Source of the DNA: CAYFWF01 sp964346815
Lineage (GTDB): Bacteria > Acidobacteriota > Aminicenantia > Aminicenantales > Aminicenantaceae
Assembly (NCBI GenBank): GCA_964346815.1
Contig: CAYFWF010000003.1
Location: 248,001-312,000 of the forward strand
Reading direction: 5' to 3'
DNA: 64,000 nt
The stretch's first letter is position 1. Every line of letters begins with the position of its first letter. This document shows positions 24,891 through 34,144 of this stretch, piece by piece. The notes beneath the pieces are model-generated. The model was not told the DNA's origin and searched no databases. It worked only from the letters and a program-made list of their open reading frames with translations. Made by a program: the position numbers and the translations under genes.

Positions 24891-26054
24891 TTATTTCCGC
24901 CGGGAATCCGCTATCTCTTTTACAGCCTGGATAGCCGTACGAATGTGCTCCTCGGTATTGAAAGGGCCAATTCCGAACCTCACCGCCCCATGGATTTCTG
25001 CCGTTCCAATTTGTTCATGAACCAGCGGAGCGCAATGGAGACCGGTCCGGCAGGCAATATTATAATCGACATCCAAGATAGTACCCGTGTTCAGCGCTTC
25101 CAGTCCTTCTACATTGAAGAGGAATATGCTTATATGGTCTGACAAATCGTCCTGACAGTACAAAGTCACTCCCTCCGCATCCCTTAATCCATCCTTGAGC
25201 TGTGCAGTTAATTGCATTTCCTTTTTGTGTATGTTTTCCAATCCTTGTTTTTCTATCCATTTGAGACCGGCATGAAGTCCTGCCACACCTAATGTGTTTA
25301 AAGTTCCATATTCGAGCCTGTAGGGATATTCATCCAGATGGGTACGAACGGCAGAACGGACACCTGTTCCTCCTGCCCGGGTATGCCTAATTTCGATTCC
25401 CTCCCTAACGTAAAGTCCGCCTATCCCGGTAGGTCCCAGAAGGGATTTATGACCGGTGAAAGCGACGATATCCACATACTGGTCTTCGATATCGATGGGA
25501 ACCTTTCCAGCCGACTGAGAAACATCAACGGCAAAGGGGATTCCTCTTTCTCTGCAGTATCTGCCTATTTCTTTGATGGGCTGGATGGTGCCGATGACGT
25601 TTGAGGCATGATTAACGATCACAAGCTTTGTATTTTTTTTGATTTTTTTTGGAAACTCTTCAGGATCCACAAAGCCTTTACTGTCGAAAGGGATATGATC
25701 CACCTCCACGCCCTTATATTTATATAAATGATAGAGAGGTCTCAAAACGGAATTGTGTTCAATAGTAGTGGTCACTGCATGGTCCCCTTCCTGCAACAGC
25801 CCCTTGATTATGAGGTTGAGTGCATCCGTAGAATTATATGAGAAACAGAGGCGGTTAGGATCTTTGCCGTTGAAAAACCTGGTCAGGATGGCCCGGGTTT
25901 CTTCCACCAGCTCTCCAGTTTCCATGCAGAGATCATATCCCGAACGCCCAGGATTGACGCCAAAATTTCTATAGAATCGATCCATGAAGTTGTAGACTTC
26001 TTCAGGTTTAGGATAAGAAGTGGCTCCATTATCCAAGAATATGAGATCGTTCAT
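24891..26054 (-). CDS. Cysteine desulfurase family PLP enzyme
   Basis: Class V aminotransferase-fold enzyme, 387 residues, releasing sulfur from cysteine. It opens LDNGATSYPKP as in NifS/SufS relatives. The PLP Lys is in FTGHKSLLGPTGIGGLY near residue 207, the SxxH-type PLP site is IEHNSVLRP, and the catalytic Cys is in the IACRTGLHCAPLVHEQIGT loop near residue 340. The loop pattern matches the stand-alone cysteine desulfurase subfamily (TIGR01977 type). It converges tail to tail with the dsrC operon, 20 bases away, which may reflect sulfur supply to DsrC. Confidence 0.88.
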   Translation of the reverse strand: MNDLIFLDNGATSYPKPEEVYNFMDRFYRNFGVNPGRSGYDLCMETGELVEETRAILTRFFNGKDPNRLCFSYNSTDALNLIIKGLLQEGDHAVTTTIEHNSVLRPLYHLYKYKGVEVDHIPFDSKGFVDPEEFPKKIKKNTKLVIVNHASNVIGTIQPIKEIGRYCRERGIPFAVDVSQSAGKVPIDIEDQYVDIVAFTGHKSLLGPTGIGGLYVREGIEIRHTRAGGTGVRSAVRTHLDEYPYRLEYGTLNTLGVAGLHAGLKWIEKQGLENIHKKEMQLTAQLKDGLRDAEGVTLYCQDDLSDHISIFLFNVEGLEALNTGTILDVDYNIACRTGLHCAPLVHEQIGTAEIHGAVRFGIGPFNTEEHIRTAIQAVKEIADSRRK

Positions 26055-26426
26055 TCGCGTACCTCCGCAATTCGATACATAGAATCGAGCATGTGCATAA
26101 CGCGCTTAAAGCAGGACCTAAAATTTATCGTAAATCTCAACCTAAAATCAAATATTTTCTCTAGCTTGTTCTAAGTTGCAGAAATTGTTATAGATAAATT
26201 GATTTTCTGGTAAAGAAATGGACGGAAAAATTGACATGAGTTCCCATCTTGGAATAAAATTGACAATTCAAGAGAGGCATGATGAAGACTTTTTTCCAGC
26301 AATTTGCCTTTCTTGCCACTTATTTGCACTCCATATTGCCACCCATGGCTTTCGCTCAATTCTTATAAAGAGGACGTTTTTTTCTTATGAAGGTGAAGAG
26401 ACCGCTGGACAGTCAGGAGATTGGTT
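26055..26426 (+). promoter_or_regulatory. Divergent intergenic region with a plus-strand promoter
   Basis: 372 bases between the minus-strand desulfurase and the plus-strand cupin. The best promoter is TTGTTC 26166-26171, 17 bases, TATAGA 26189-26194, facing the cupin. A CCTAAAAT motif occurs twice near 26110-26150. Short open frames here on both strands lack ribosome sites and look spurious. No RNA gene or terminator is recognised. Confidence 0.35.
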
Positions 26427-26780
26427 ATGAAGATTAAGCATGATTCCAACGTAACGGAGGTTCTGCTCGAAGGGGAAGGCATTAGGGATGTTTATCGAAG
26501 GATTCTGGTAGGACCAGAAGACGGCTCTTCGAGAATCGTCATGCGCTATTTCAAGGTGCTTCCTGGAGGAAACACGCCATCCCATAGCCACTCATTCGAA
26601 CATGTCGTCAAAATAGAGAAGGGAAGGGGCCTCGTTGTCGACCCGTCAGGAGAAGAAATCCCTGTCTCTCCTGGACAGAGTGTGTTCATCCCAGAGCACG
26701 AAAAACACCAATTCAAAAATCCATATGAGGAGTCCTTCGAATTTTTATGTATCATTCCAAATCTTGGCAAGGATTCATAA
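26427..26780 (+). CDS. Cupin-domain protein
   Basis: 117-residue single-domain cupin. Motif 1 is near 52-75, with metal-ligand-type His in PSHSHSFEHVV and an acidic residue after it. Motif 2 is near 90-105 in PGQSVFIPEHEKHQFKN. It is likely a metal-binding sensor or small-molecule enzyme; the substrate is unknown. ATG 26427 has AGGAGA at 26415-26420. It precedes a toroid-fold protein by 19 bases. Confidence 0.82.
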   Translation: MKIKHDSNVTEVLLEGEGIRDVYRRILVGPEDGSSRIVMRYFKVLPGGNTPSHSHSFEHVVKIEKGRGLVVDPSGEEIPVSPGQSVFIPEHEKHQFKNPYEESFEFLCIIPNLGKDS

Positions 26781-26799
26781 GAAAATTCTATGATTCACC

Positions 26800-27783
26800 A
26801 TGAGATTTAATACCAACAAAGCGATTGAATTTCTCCTTGCCCGAGGTAACTTACCTATTCTGTACTGGTTGAAGAAAGACATCCTTGAAGTTCCAATAGA
26901 CAGAGAACTCAAGAACCTCCAGAAGTTCGCAGCCCGCATCCGAATATTAAAATATCAAAAGCCGAATGGAGGGTGGAGCAAAAAAAAATATGAGGGCCAT
27001 CCTCGCTGGGAAAAAACTCACTACATCGTCGACACACTCCAGAGCGGTTTTAAACTCTATAATTTCGGGTGTTCACTGAAGGATAAGGGGATACAAAAGG
27101 CAGTGAAGTTTTTGCTCTCCACACAGAATAAAGAAGGAGATTTTCGAGGCGCTTATCTCAATGAATATGCACCGACCTACCATGCCTTGACTCTAGAACT
27201 GCTCTGTCTGTTCGGCCTGCATAATGACAATAAAGTCCAGAAGGGCTTCCGATGGCTGATCCGGAATAAACAGGATGACGGAGGCTGGGTTATTCCTTAT
27301 CGGACCATCGGAAGAGAGGAGCTTAAAAAGAGATATAATCTGGAAGCTCAGATGAAGCTGCCGCCCGTTAAGCCTGATAAATCCAAGCCTTTTTCTCATC
27401 TGGTGACCGGTATGGTCCTCCGGGCATTCGCAGCATCTCCGGCCTGGATAAAGAGCAAAGAAGCGAGGAAAGCAGGAGAACTGGTCATGAGCCGGTTTTT
27501 TAAGCCAGATGTCTATGAAGACAGACGGTCTGCATCGTTTTGGGAAGAAATAACCTATCCCTTTTGGGCAACTGATATCTTGAGCAGTCTCGATTCGTTG
27601 GCTAGAATTGGATTCGACCCAGAAGAAGAACAGATCCAGAAGGCTTTGCAATGGCTCGAAAAGAAACAGACTCCCCATGGTTATTGGAAATCCGGTTTAA
27701 AAAAATCCACCTTGGAAGACCACATCTGGGTGACACTCGCTGTTCTAGGGGTGATAAAAAGATTCGGTCTACTGGCTATCTAA
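26800..27783 (+). CDS. Prenyltransferase/squalene-cyclase-like alpha-toroid protein
   Basis: 327-residue protein resembling the alpha/alpha-toroid of terpenoid cyclases and prenyltransferase beta subunits. Repeated QW-like turns are visible: KPNGGWSKKKY near 54, NKEGDFRGAY near 110, KQDDGGWVIP near 152 and KQTPHGYWKSG near 290. A squalene-cyclase DXDD acid motif is not evident and there is no signal peptide, so catalysis is uncertain. Conserved hypothetical, probably co-transcribed with the cupin. Confidence 0.65.
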   Translation: MRFNTNKAIEFLLARGNLPILYWLKKDILEVPIDRELKNLQKFAARIRILKYQKPNGGWSKKKYEGHPRWEKTHYIVDTLQSGFKLYNFGCSLKDKGIQKAVKFLLSTQNKEGDFRGAYLNEYAPTYHALTLELLCLFGLHNDNKVQKGFRWLIRNKQDDGGWVIPYRTIGREELKKRYNLEAQMKLPPVKPDKSKPFSHLVTGMVLRAFAASPAWIKSKEARKAGELVMSRFFKPDVYEDRRSASFWEEITYPFWATDILSSLDSLARIGFDPEEEQIQKALQWLEKKQTPHGYWKSGLKKSTLEDHIWVTLAVLGVIKRFGLLAI

Positions 27784-27796
27784 GATTTCTTTCCTC

Positions 27797-28147
27797 TCAG
27801 TTAATAGGCTCTGCCCATTTTTTTTCGATATCTGATAGAAGCATGAACAGAAGCCCTTTGACTCTGGTAAACTCCTGATTCAGCTCTTCCATTTTTTTCG
27901 AATTTTCTTCAGCGAGAACAAGATTGTGGAGTGAGCTGGCGCCCTCAAAGCAGCTTCTCATGTTCATAATGAGCTTTTTCAATCCTTCTAAATCGAATTG
28001 AACGCTCTGAACAATTGCGTGCGCCTCCTGAGCAAAATGATTGAAGACACTGGCCCATTCGCTGTTGTTTCCTTCGCGGAGTATGGCAGCAAGCTGATTC
28101 AATACCTGTGTCAGCTCCTGTATCCTCCATTTTTCGATCTTCTGCAT
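27797..28147 (-). CDS. Small helical protein, unknown function
   Basis: 116 residues, almost entirely helical by composition, with no membrane segment. The first half, LNQLAAILREGNNSEWASVFNHFAQEAHAI, and the GASSLHNLVLAEEN segment faintly recall DUF6966-type small proteins, but this is only an impression. Convergent with the toroid gene and divergent from folK. No function proposed. Confidence 0.5.
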   Translation of the reverse strand: MQKIEKWRIQELTQVLNQLAAILREGNNSEWASVFNHFAQEAHAIVQSVQFDLEGLKKLIMNMRSCFEGASSLHNLVLAEENSKKMEELNQEFTRVKGLLFMLLSDIEKKWAEPIN

Positions 28148-28251
28148 CGCTCTTTTATAATGGCAGATTTCGTTTGAAAAATCGAGAATAAAAAAATGCT
28201 GCGATTAGAAGATGCTTCTTGCAGTTTTTGAGAGTATAATGACGAATAGAA

Positions 28252-28740
28252 ATGAGATACTTCATAAGCATAGGCAGCAATCTTGGAGATAAGCGAAAAA
28301 ATCTTAACTGGGCCGTATCTTTATTGAGAAAAAACGATGTGAGAATCATAAAAACCTCTTCTCTCTATGAAACCTCACCAGTCGGATTCAAAGACCAGCC
28401 TTGGTTTATGAACCAAGTTATAGAGATTGAAACCGATAAGCAGCCTGAATCTTTTTTATTGCTGGCGAAAAATATCGAAATTATCATGGGGAGAAGAGAT
28501 ACCATCCGAAAAGGGCCGAGGATTATCGACATAGATATTCTTCTGGCAGAAAATAAGGTCATTCAAACCGACGAACTCCAGATCCCACATCCCGAGCTGG
28601 CCAAGAGAAGTTTTGTTCTTATCCCTCTCAGAGAGATTTCTCCGGACACTGTCCATCCGGTGCATCAAAAAAAAATTGAAGAACTCTATCGGGAATGCCG
28701 GGATACTTCTGCGGTTCTGCTCTTTGACAGAAAAGGATGA
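28252..28740 (+). CDS. folK: HPPK, folate pyrophosphokinase
   Basis: 6-hydroxymethyl-7,8-dihydropterin pyrophosphokinase, 162 residues, in folate biosynthesis. Motifs: GSNLGDKRKNL at the N-terminus, LYETSPVGFKDQPWFMN, RKGPRIIDIDILL with the metal-binding Asp pair near residue 95, and IPHPELAKRSFVLIPL. A TATAAT at 28235-28240 places the transcript start only about 5 bases before the ATG, and no ribosome site is seen, so the mRNA may be nearly leaderless. Confidence 0.95.
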   Translation: MRYFISIGSNLGDKRKNLNWAVSLLRKNDVRIIKTSSLYETSPVGFKDQPWFMNQVIEIETDKQPESFLLLAKNIEIIMGRRDTIRKGPRIIDIDILLAENKVIQTDELQIPHPELAKRSFVLIPLREISPDTVHPVHQKKIEELYRECRDTSAVLLFDRKG

Positions 28741-28775
28741 AAGCATCCTTATTAATCCATATATAGGAGGGTCGA

Positions 28776-30872
28776 TTGAAAAAACATCACTTTACGAAAA
28801 AACCTTTCATCTTATTGACAGCAGCTCTTTTCGTTTTGCTGTGGCTTCCTCATCCGATGCAGGCCTCGTCGCTTGAGGAGATTATGAGTTACGCGTTTCC
28901 TTCGAGTCTCGTTGTTTCTCCGAAAGGAGATCGTGTGGCTTGGGTCTTCAACACGAAGGGAATTCAAAACATTTGGACCGCTCAAGGGCCTCAATACCAA
29001 GCCCGCCAGCTTACCTCTTATGCTGAGGATGACGGTCAAGAGTTGAGCCAGCTCTCCTTCAGCGCTGATGGCTCGATGATCGTATATGTTAGGGGTGGAA
29101 GCGCGAACAGGAGTGGAGAATATCCGAATCCCACATCGGATCCAACGGGTGCTGAACAGGCTTTGTGGGCGATAAAAGTTGAAGGAGGAAATCCCTGGCG
29201 CATTGGGAAAGGCAGCCGTCCCGTTCCTTCGCCGGTGGGCAGTCAGGTGGTCTTTTCTTCGAGAGAGGGAATTTATATTGATCTCCTGGCAGCAGAATCA
29301 CAGCCAAAACTTTTATTCAAGGCAAGAGGCCGGAACGGTTCTCTGAGTTGGTCTCCAGATGGCGAAAAAATCGCCTTTGTCAGCAACAGAGAGGACCACA
29401 GTTTCATCGGGATTTATGAGTTCAACAACAAGACAATCCGGTGGATATCTCCATCGGTGGACCGCGATGGCTATCCCGTCTGGTCTCCTTGCGGCAACTT
29501 TGTCGCGTTCATCCGGTTCTTTGAGCGGACATCGTTCGGAACGAGAAGAGGAGCGAGATTTTCTCTCATGGTTGGGAACGTGAACAGCCTGGAGGCCGAA
29601 ACAGTGTGGACATGTCCTAACCAAACGGGTGGCTTCTCTCAATATTATCCTGCTCATACGCTCAGATGGGCCGCAGATGATTATCTGGTCTTTTATTCCG
29701 AGCACGAAAAATGGATGCACCTCTATTCGATTTCCGTCAAGGATAAAAAAATCCTTTCATTGACTCCGGGTGAATATGAAGTTGAGGACAGTTTCCTTTC
29801 TCCTGATGGAAAGACCCTGATCTTCAATGCGAACAAGGATGATATCGACCGCAGACATATCTGGTCTGTTCCAGTATCAGGAGGCGAACTCACCCTTCTG
29901 ACTCCTGGCAAAGGAATCGAATGGGCACCTGTATTGACCTCGCAAAGCAGAGATTTGGTCTTTCTTTGTTCCACGGCTTATCAGCCTGCTGCTCCTGCGC
30001 TGAAGGATGTCCGAAGCGGGCAGCGGCGTCTCATTATTCGAGAGACTTTTCCCCAAGGATTCCCCCTTGAAGAGTTGGTAGAACCACAACAGGTCATCTT
30101 CTCAGCGCCAGACGGGCTCAAGATCCATGGGCAGCTCTTTCTTCCTAACGATGCCAAAACAGGGGATGGCCGTGCAGCCATCATTTTCATGCACGGAGGA
30201 CCCATTCGACAAATGCTTTTGGGTTGGCACATGCGTGGCTACTACCACAATGCCTATGCTCTGAACCAGCATCTTGCATCGAAAGGGTACGTTGTCCTTT
30301 CTGTAAACTATCGGTCGGGTATCGGATATGGATTCGATTTCAGAACAGCACCTGACCAGGGACCTAGAGGAGCCTCTGAATATCAAGATATCGTGGCTGC
30401 AGGAAAGTATCTGCAGAACCGTCCTGAAGTGGATCCAAACAAAATAGGTCTTTGGGGTGGCTCCTATGGAGGATATTTGACAGCCATAGGGCTGGCCCGC
30501 GATTCAGAACTGTTCGCTGCAGGCGTAGATCTCCACGGAGTACACGACTGGTCCCTCAGGGCGCGCCGCCGAAATGGAGGCGGCTGGGAAATCCGGGGTG
30601 AGGATTTGATGAGTACAGCCTATCAGTCTTCCCCTGTAGCGGATGTCGATTTTTGGACTTCGCCTGTTCTTTTCGTTCATGGAGATGATGACCGAAATGT
30701 GGATTTTATCCAGACGACCGACCTTGTGCAGAGGTTGAGAAAGTTGGAAAAGGCTCACATAGAACTCGTTATTCTCCCGGACGAAGTCCATGGCTTTTTG
30801 CGCCACGAAAACTGGTTGAGGGTTTACCGGGCAACTGCAGATTTCTTCGATCGAATGCTGGGAATGGATTGA
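28776..30872 (+). CDS. Exported S9-family prolyl oligopeptidase
   Basis: Periplasmic or secreted serine peptidase of the dipeptidyl-peptidase/acylaminoacyl-peptidase type, 698 residues. TTG start at 28776 is fixed by AGGAGGG at 28765-28771. Signal peptide about 1-30 (FILLTAALFVLLWLPHPMQA). The N-terminal beta-propeller has WSPDG-type repeats (LSWSPDGEKIAFVS, FLSPDGKTLIF). In the C-terminal hydrolase, Ser562 sits in GGSYGGY, Asp in HGDDDRN near 636 and His in EVHGFL near 671. It probably supplies dipeptides for amino-acid fermentation. Confidence 0.92.
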   Translation: MKKHHFTKKPFILLTAALFVLLWLPHPMQASSLEEIMSYAFPSSLVVSPKGDRVAWVFNTKGIQNIWTAQGPQYQARQLTSYAEDDGQELSQLSFSADGSMIVYVRGGSANRSGEYPNPTSDPTGAEQALWAIKVEGGNPWRIGKGSRPVPSPVGSQVVFSSREGIYIDLLAAESQPKLLFKARGRNGSLSWSPDGEKIAFVSNREDHSFIGIYEFNNKTIRWISPSVDRDGYPVWSPCGNFVAFIRFFERTSFGTRRGARFSLMVGNVNSLEAETVWTCPNQTGGFSQYYPAHTLRWAADDYLVFYSEHEKWMHLYSISVKDKKILSLTPGEYEVEDSFLSPDGKTLIFNANKDDIDRRHIWSVPVSGGELTLLTPGKGIEWAPVLTSQSRDLVFLCSTAYQPAAPALKDVRSGQRRLIIRETFPQGFPLEELVEPQQVIFSAPDGLKIHGQLFLPNDAKTGDGRAAIIFMHGGPIRQMLLGWHMRGYYHNAYALNQHLASKGYVVLSVNYRSGIGYGFDFRTAPDQGPRGASEYQDIVAAGKYLQNRPEVDPNKIGLWGGSYGGYLTAIGLARDSELFAAGVDLHGVHDWSLRARRRNGGGWEIRGEDLMSTAYQSSPVADVDFWTSPVLFVHGDDDRNVDFIQTTDLVQRLRKLEKAHIELVILPDEVHGFLRHENWLRVYRATADFFDRMLGMD

Positions 30873-30889
30873 ATAGGAACAGCTCAGCC

Positions 30890-31273
30890 TTAAAAGGCAT
30901 CCTTGATATGGGAGATTGAATAAAACCCCGCCTCATCGAAGACAAGAGATATGACATCGAATCGACAGGCCGCATCCTCGAATTTGTTCAATGCCAAATA
31001 GGCTTCTGCAATTTTACGGATCTGTCGCTGCTTTTTGGGATCCACCGATTCTTCGGGGAGGCCCAGGGACCCAGGTCCTCGAGTTTTAACTTCGATAAAT
31101 ACGAGGGTTTCCCCATCAGAGGCGATCATATCTATTTCGCCTCTGTGAAAACGATATCCTTTTTCAATGATTTTGTATTTGTTTCTTTGGAGATATTTTT
31201 GTGCGATCTCTTCTCCACGTTTTCCCAACTGGTGAGAAGAGCAGGGGGACTTTACTTTTTTATGATTTTCCAA
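30890..31273 (-). CDS. YraN/UPF0102 family nuclease-fold protein
   Basis: 127 residues with the restriction-endonuclease-like fold: LGKRGEEIAQKYLQ, RFHRGEIDMIASDG with the acidic metal ligands, and LVFIEVKTRG (E-x-K). Role unknown; family members are linked to DNA processing. Its start overlaps the cysS end by 22 bases, so they are co-transcribed. Confidence 0.88.
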   Translation of the reverse strand: MENHKKVKSPCSSHQLGKRGEEIAQKYLQRNKYKIIEKGYRFHRGEIDMIASDGETLVFIEVKTRGPGSLGLPEESVDPKKQRQIRKIAEAYLALNKFEDAACRFDVISLVFDEAGFYSISHIKDAF

Positions 31274-32709
31274 CGCACACCGTCTCTGGTGTCTTCCAAT
31301 ACGATTCCCTGAGCGAACAGCTCGTCGCGAATTCGATCGGCAAGTACATAATTTTTTTCCTTACGGGCTTTTTCTCTCTCCTGTATTTTTTTCTGGATAT
31401 CTGCAGGAAGCTCACTCTCACGGAAGGTCAATTGGATGTCTTTGCCGGGGGTTGAAACATCAACGACTTCTATGCTGTCGGGAAAGCTGACCACCCCGAG
31501 GACTTTGTTTATGACGGCGACGGATCTTATCAAATTTTCTGCATCATTTTGGAAAATTTTCTCTTGAGCCATCATCCTGTTCGCCGCTTTGATCATCTCG
31601 AATAAAGCAGTCATGCTGCTGGATATATTCAAATCACTGCTCAAACCATCGATAAATCTTTTCTGCATATCTTCGATAAGAGCAGATACATCTTGATTCT
31701 CGCCTGCAGGAATTGTTGTGCTCGCCAGTTGACTTACAAAATCGTTGACCCGGTCCAAAGAGGATTTGGCCTGCTCGAGAGCTTCGAAAGTGAAATTGAG
31801 CATCTTGCGGTAGTGGGTCGAGAGCAGCAAAAGACGGACAGCCATGGGATCGGCACTGTGATTCCGGATCAATTCTTGCAGAGTGAGGATGTTGCCCTTG
31901 GACTTGGACATCTTCATCCCATCCCTGATCAAATGCTGGCAGTGGAGCCAATAATTCACGAATTTTTTGCCAGAATAAGCTTCAGATTGGGCGATCTCAT
32001 TTTCATGATGAGGAAAGATGTTGTCCACACCGCCGCAGTGAATGTCAAACGACTCACCGAGAAATTTGGCACTCATGACAGAACACTCTATGTGCCAACC
32101 CGGACGGCCTGGACCAAGCACTGTCTCCCAAAATGGCTCTCCCTCTTTTCTTGCTTTCCAGAGTGCAAAATCATGAACACTCTCTTTTTCGTATTCATCC
32201 GAATCGGTACGAACACCAACCTTCAGCATTTTCTGATCGATGTTGGACAGTTTTCCATAGTCTTTAAACTTCGAAATGTCGAAATAATAGCTTCCTTCCT
32301 TCGCGTAGGCATAACCCTTCTCATACAGTCCTTTCACCATCTCGGCCATTTCCTGTATGTTTTCGGTGGCTTTCGGATAATAATCCGCTTTAACGATATT
32401 CAGCGTTTCGATATCCTTGAAAAAAGCCTGGGTGTATTTTTTTGTATACTCTGATAACGAAACACCCTTCTCGTTAGCACCCTTTATAGTTTTATCATCG
32501 ACGTCGGTGATGTTCATAACATGAATGACTTTGTAGCCCATGAAAATCAAAAATCTTTTCAACAGATCTTCGAATACATTTGCCCGGTGGTTTCCGATAT
32601 GGGGATAATCGTAAACTGTGGGACCACACGTGTAGAGCCGGACCTCACCCTTTCGAATCGGGTGAAAATCCTCGATCATTCCGCTGAGTGTATTATAAAA
32701 TTTGATCAT
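31252..32709 (-). CDS. cysS: Cysteinyl-tRNA synthetase
   Basis: Class Ia aminoacyl-tRNA synthetase charging tRNA-Cys, 485 residues. Zinc/active-site entry CGPTVYDYPHIGN (HIGH-class motif HIGN near residue 37), WHIECS, HHENEIAQSEA and KMSKSKGN near residue 265. The C-terminal DALR helical bundle ends the protein, with a Lys/Arg-rich tail (EREKARKEKN) typical of CysS. Transcribed from the intergenic region shared with the divergent LKR gene. Confidence 0.97.
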   Translation of the reverse strand: MIKFYNTLSGMIEDFHPIRKGEVRLYTCGPTVYDYPHIGNHRANVFEDLLKRFLIFMGYKVIHVMNITDVDDKTIKGANEKGVSLSEYTKKYTQAFFKDIETLNIVKADYYPKATENIQEMAEMVKGLYEKGYAYAKEGSYYFDISKFKDYGKLSNIDQKMLKVGVRTDSDEYEKESVHDFALWKARKEGEPFWETVLGPGRPGWHIECSVMSAKFLGESFDIHCGGVDNIFPHHENEIAQSEAYSGKKFVNYWLHCQHLIRDGMKMSKSKGNILTLQELIRNHSADPMAVRLLLLSTHYRKMLNFTFEALEQAKSSLDRVNDFVSQLASTTIPAGENQDVSALIEDMQKRFIDGLSSDLNISSSMTALFEMIKAANRMMAQEKIFQNDAENLIRSVAVINKVLGVVSFPDSIEVVDVSTPGKDIQLTFRESELPADIQKKIQEREKARKEKNYVLADRIRDELFAQGIVLEDTRDGVRWKIIKK

Positions 32710-32753
32710 GATAAGATATTATTAAAATTCTCCGGGCCTCCGTCAACGATTTA

Positions 32754-32782
32754 TTGACGCTCTCAGTGAATTATGCCATAAT
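32754..32782 (+). promoter_or_regulatory. Promoter of the LKR-SDH operon
   Basis: TTGACG (32754-32759), a 17-base spacer and CATAAT (32777-32782); start near 32789, ahead of ATG 32810. Confidence 0.5.
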
Positions 32783-32809
32783 CTACGACTCTATCGGGGC
32801 TTCAGTGTC

Positions 32810-34144
32810 ATGATAACAAGAATCGGAATTAGAAGAGAAGATAAAAATCCCTGGGAACGGCGTGTCCCTCTCATTCCCTCCCATGTGAGAGCGCTCCTCC
32901 AAAACAGCCCTTTGGAAGTGCGGCTGCAGCCCTCAAGCATTCGCATATTTCCGGATGAGGATTATGCACGGGAGGGAGCAAAGATCGATGAAGATCTTTC
33001 GTCCTGTTCGTTGGTTTTTGCAGTAAAAGAGGTTCCCGAAGAATTTTTCCAACAGGGAAAAACTTATGCATTTTTTTCCCATACCATCAAAGGACAACCA
33101 TACAATATGCCCATGCTCAGAAGAATGATGGAATTGGGGTGCAATCTGATCGATTATGAAAGAATAATAAATGAGAAGGGCCAACGCTTGTTGTTCTTTG
33201 GAACCCAAGCCGGACAAGCTGGGATGATCGACAGTCTATGGGCCTTAGGACAGAGAATCCATTATGAGACGAAGGACAATCCCTTTTTTCAACTGAAGCT
33301 GGCTCTTCAGTATGGCAGCCTCGTGGAAGCAAAAGAGCATATGCAAAAGGTAGGCTGGCAGATCCATAATCATGGGCTGAACCCTTCTCTTGTTCCTTTG
33401 ATATGTGGATTTGCCGGCTATGGACATGTCTCTCTCGGAGCACAGGAGATCTTCGACCTCCTTCCGGTCGAAGAGATATATCCCGAGGAGCTTTACCGCT
33501 TTTATGAAAAAGGAAATTATGCTTCCAACAAAGTCTATAAGATCGTATTTAGAGAAGAGCACATGGTGAAGCCAGTTTCGCCATCCGATTCTTTTGAACT
33601 GCAGGATTATTATGATCATCCACAAAAATATCAATCGATTTTTCATTCGTACCTTCCTTATCTCACCGTTCTCTTAAACTGCATCTATTGGGCCCCTCAA
33701 TACCCTCATTTCGTGACAAAACGCTTCTTGCGGGAGCTTTGGCAGGAACAAAAAACTCATTGTTTAAAGGTTATAGGAGACATCTCCTGCGATGTGGAAG
33801 GGGCCATCGAGTGCACTGTACGGCCGACGAATCCAGGGAATCCCGTATATGTTTACGATCCGATCGAAGAAAAGACCGTGGACGGAATAGAAGGAAGGGG
33901 AGTGGTGGTGATGGCCACGGATAATCTGCCAGCAGAACTGCCTCTTGAGTCTTCCATATACTTCAGCGAGGCGTTAATACCGTTTGTTCCGGATATGTCT
34001 CAAGCAGATTTCTCCAAGAGCTTTGAGAACTGCGGCCTTCCCGAACCCATAAAAAAAGCTGTCATTCTCTATCGGGGAGAATTTACTCCGGACTATCAAT
34101 ACATGAAAAAATTTGTGGAAACATCTAAAGGAGAATCATCATGA
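32810..34144 (+). CDS. Lysine-ketoglutarate reductase domain protein
   Basis: Saccharopine-forming (or AlaDH/PNT-fold) reductase, 444 residues, equivalent to the N-terminal half of the bifunctional eukaryotic AASS protein. It starts IGIRREDKNPWERRVPLIPSHV, the classic AlaDh/PNT N-terminal signature. Further blocks are VKEVPEEFF, AFFSHTIKGQPYNMPML and INEKGQRLLFFGTQAGQAGMID. It overlaps the saccharopine dehydrogenase gene by 4 bases (ATGA), supporting a two-protein lysine catabolic module that converts lysine and 2-oxoglutarate to aminoadipate semialdehyde and glutamate. The reverse, biosynthetic direction is also possible. Confidence 0.87.
   Translation: MITRIGIRREDKNPWERRVPLIPSHVRALLQNSPLEVRLQPSSIRIFPDEDYAREGAKIDEDLSSCSLVFAVKEVPEEFFQQGKTYAFFSHTIKGQPYNMPMLRRMMELGCNLIDYERIINEKGQRLLFFGTQAGQAGMIDSLWALGQRIHYETKDNPFFQLKLALQYGSLVEAKEHMQKVGWQIHNHGLNPSLVPLICGFAGYGHVSLGAQEIFDLLPVEEIYPEELYRFYEKGNYASNKVYKIVFREEHMVKPVSPSDSFELQDYYDHPQKYQSIFHSYLPYLTVLLNCIYWAPQYPHFVTKRFLRELWQEQKTHCLKVIGDISCDVEGAIECTVRPTNPGNPVYVYDPIEEKTVDGIEGRGVVVMATDNLPAELPLESSIYFSEALIPFVPDMSQADFSKSFENCGLPEPIKKAVILYRGEFTPDYQYMKKFVETSKGESS

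Noticed and set aside
26218..26430. 70-codon frame upstream of the cupin gene
   Set aside because: No ribosome site, overlaps the cupin start, and no family resemblance.
31693..32454. 253-codon open frame antisense to cysS
   Set aside because: Fully opposite the conserved synthetase core; composition (runs of Phe, His, Ile) is that of a shadow frame.
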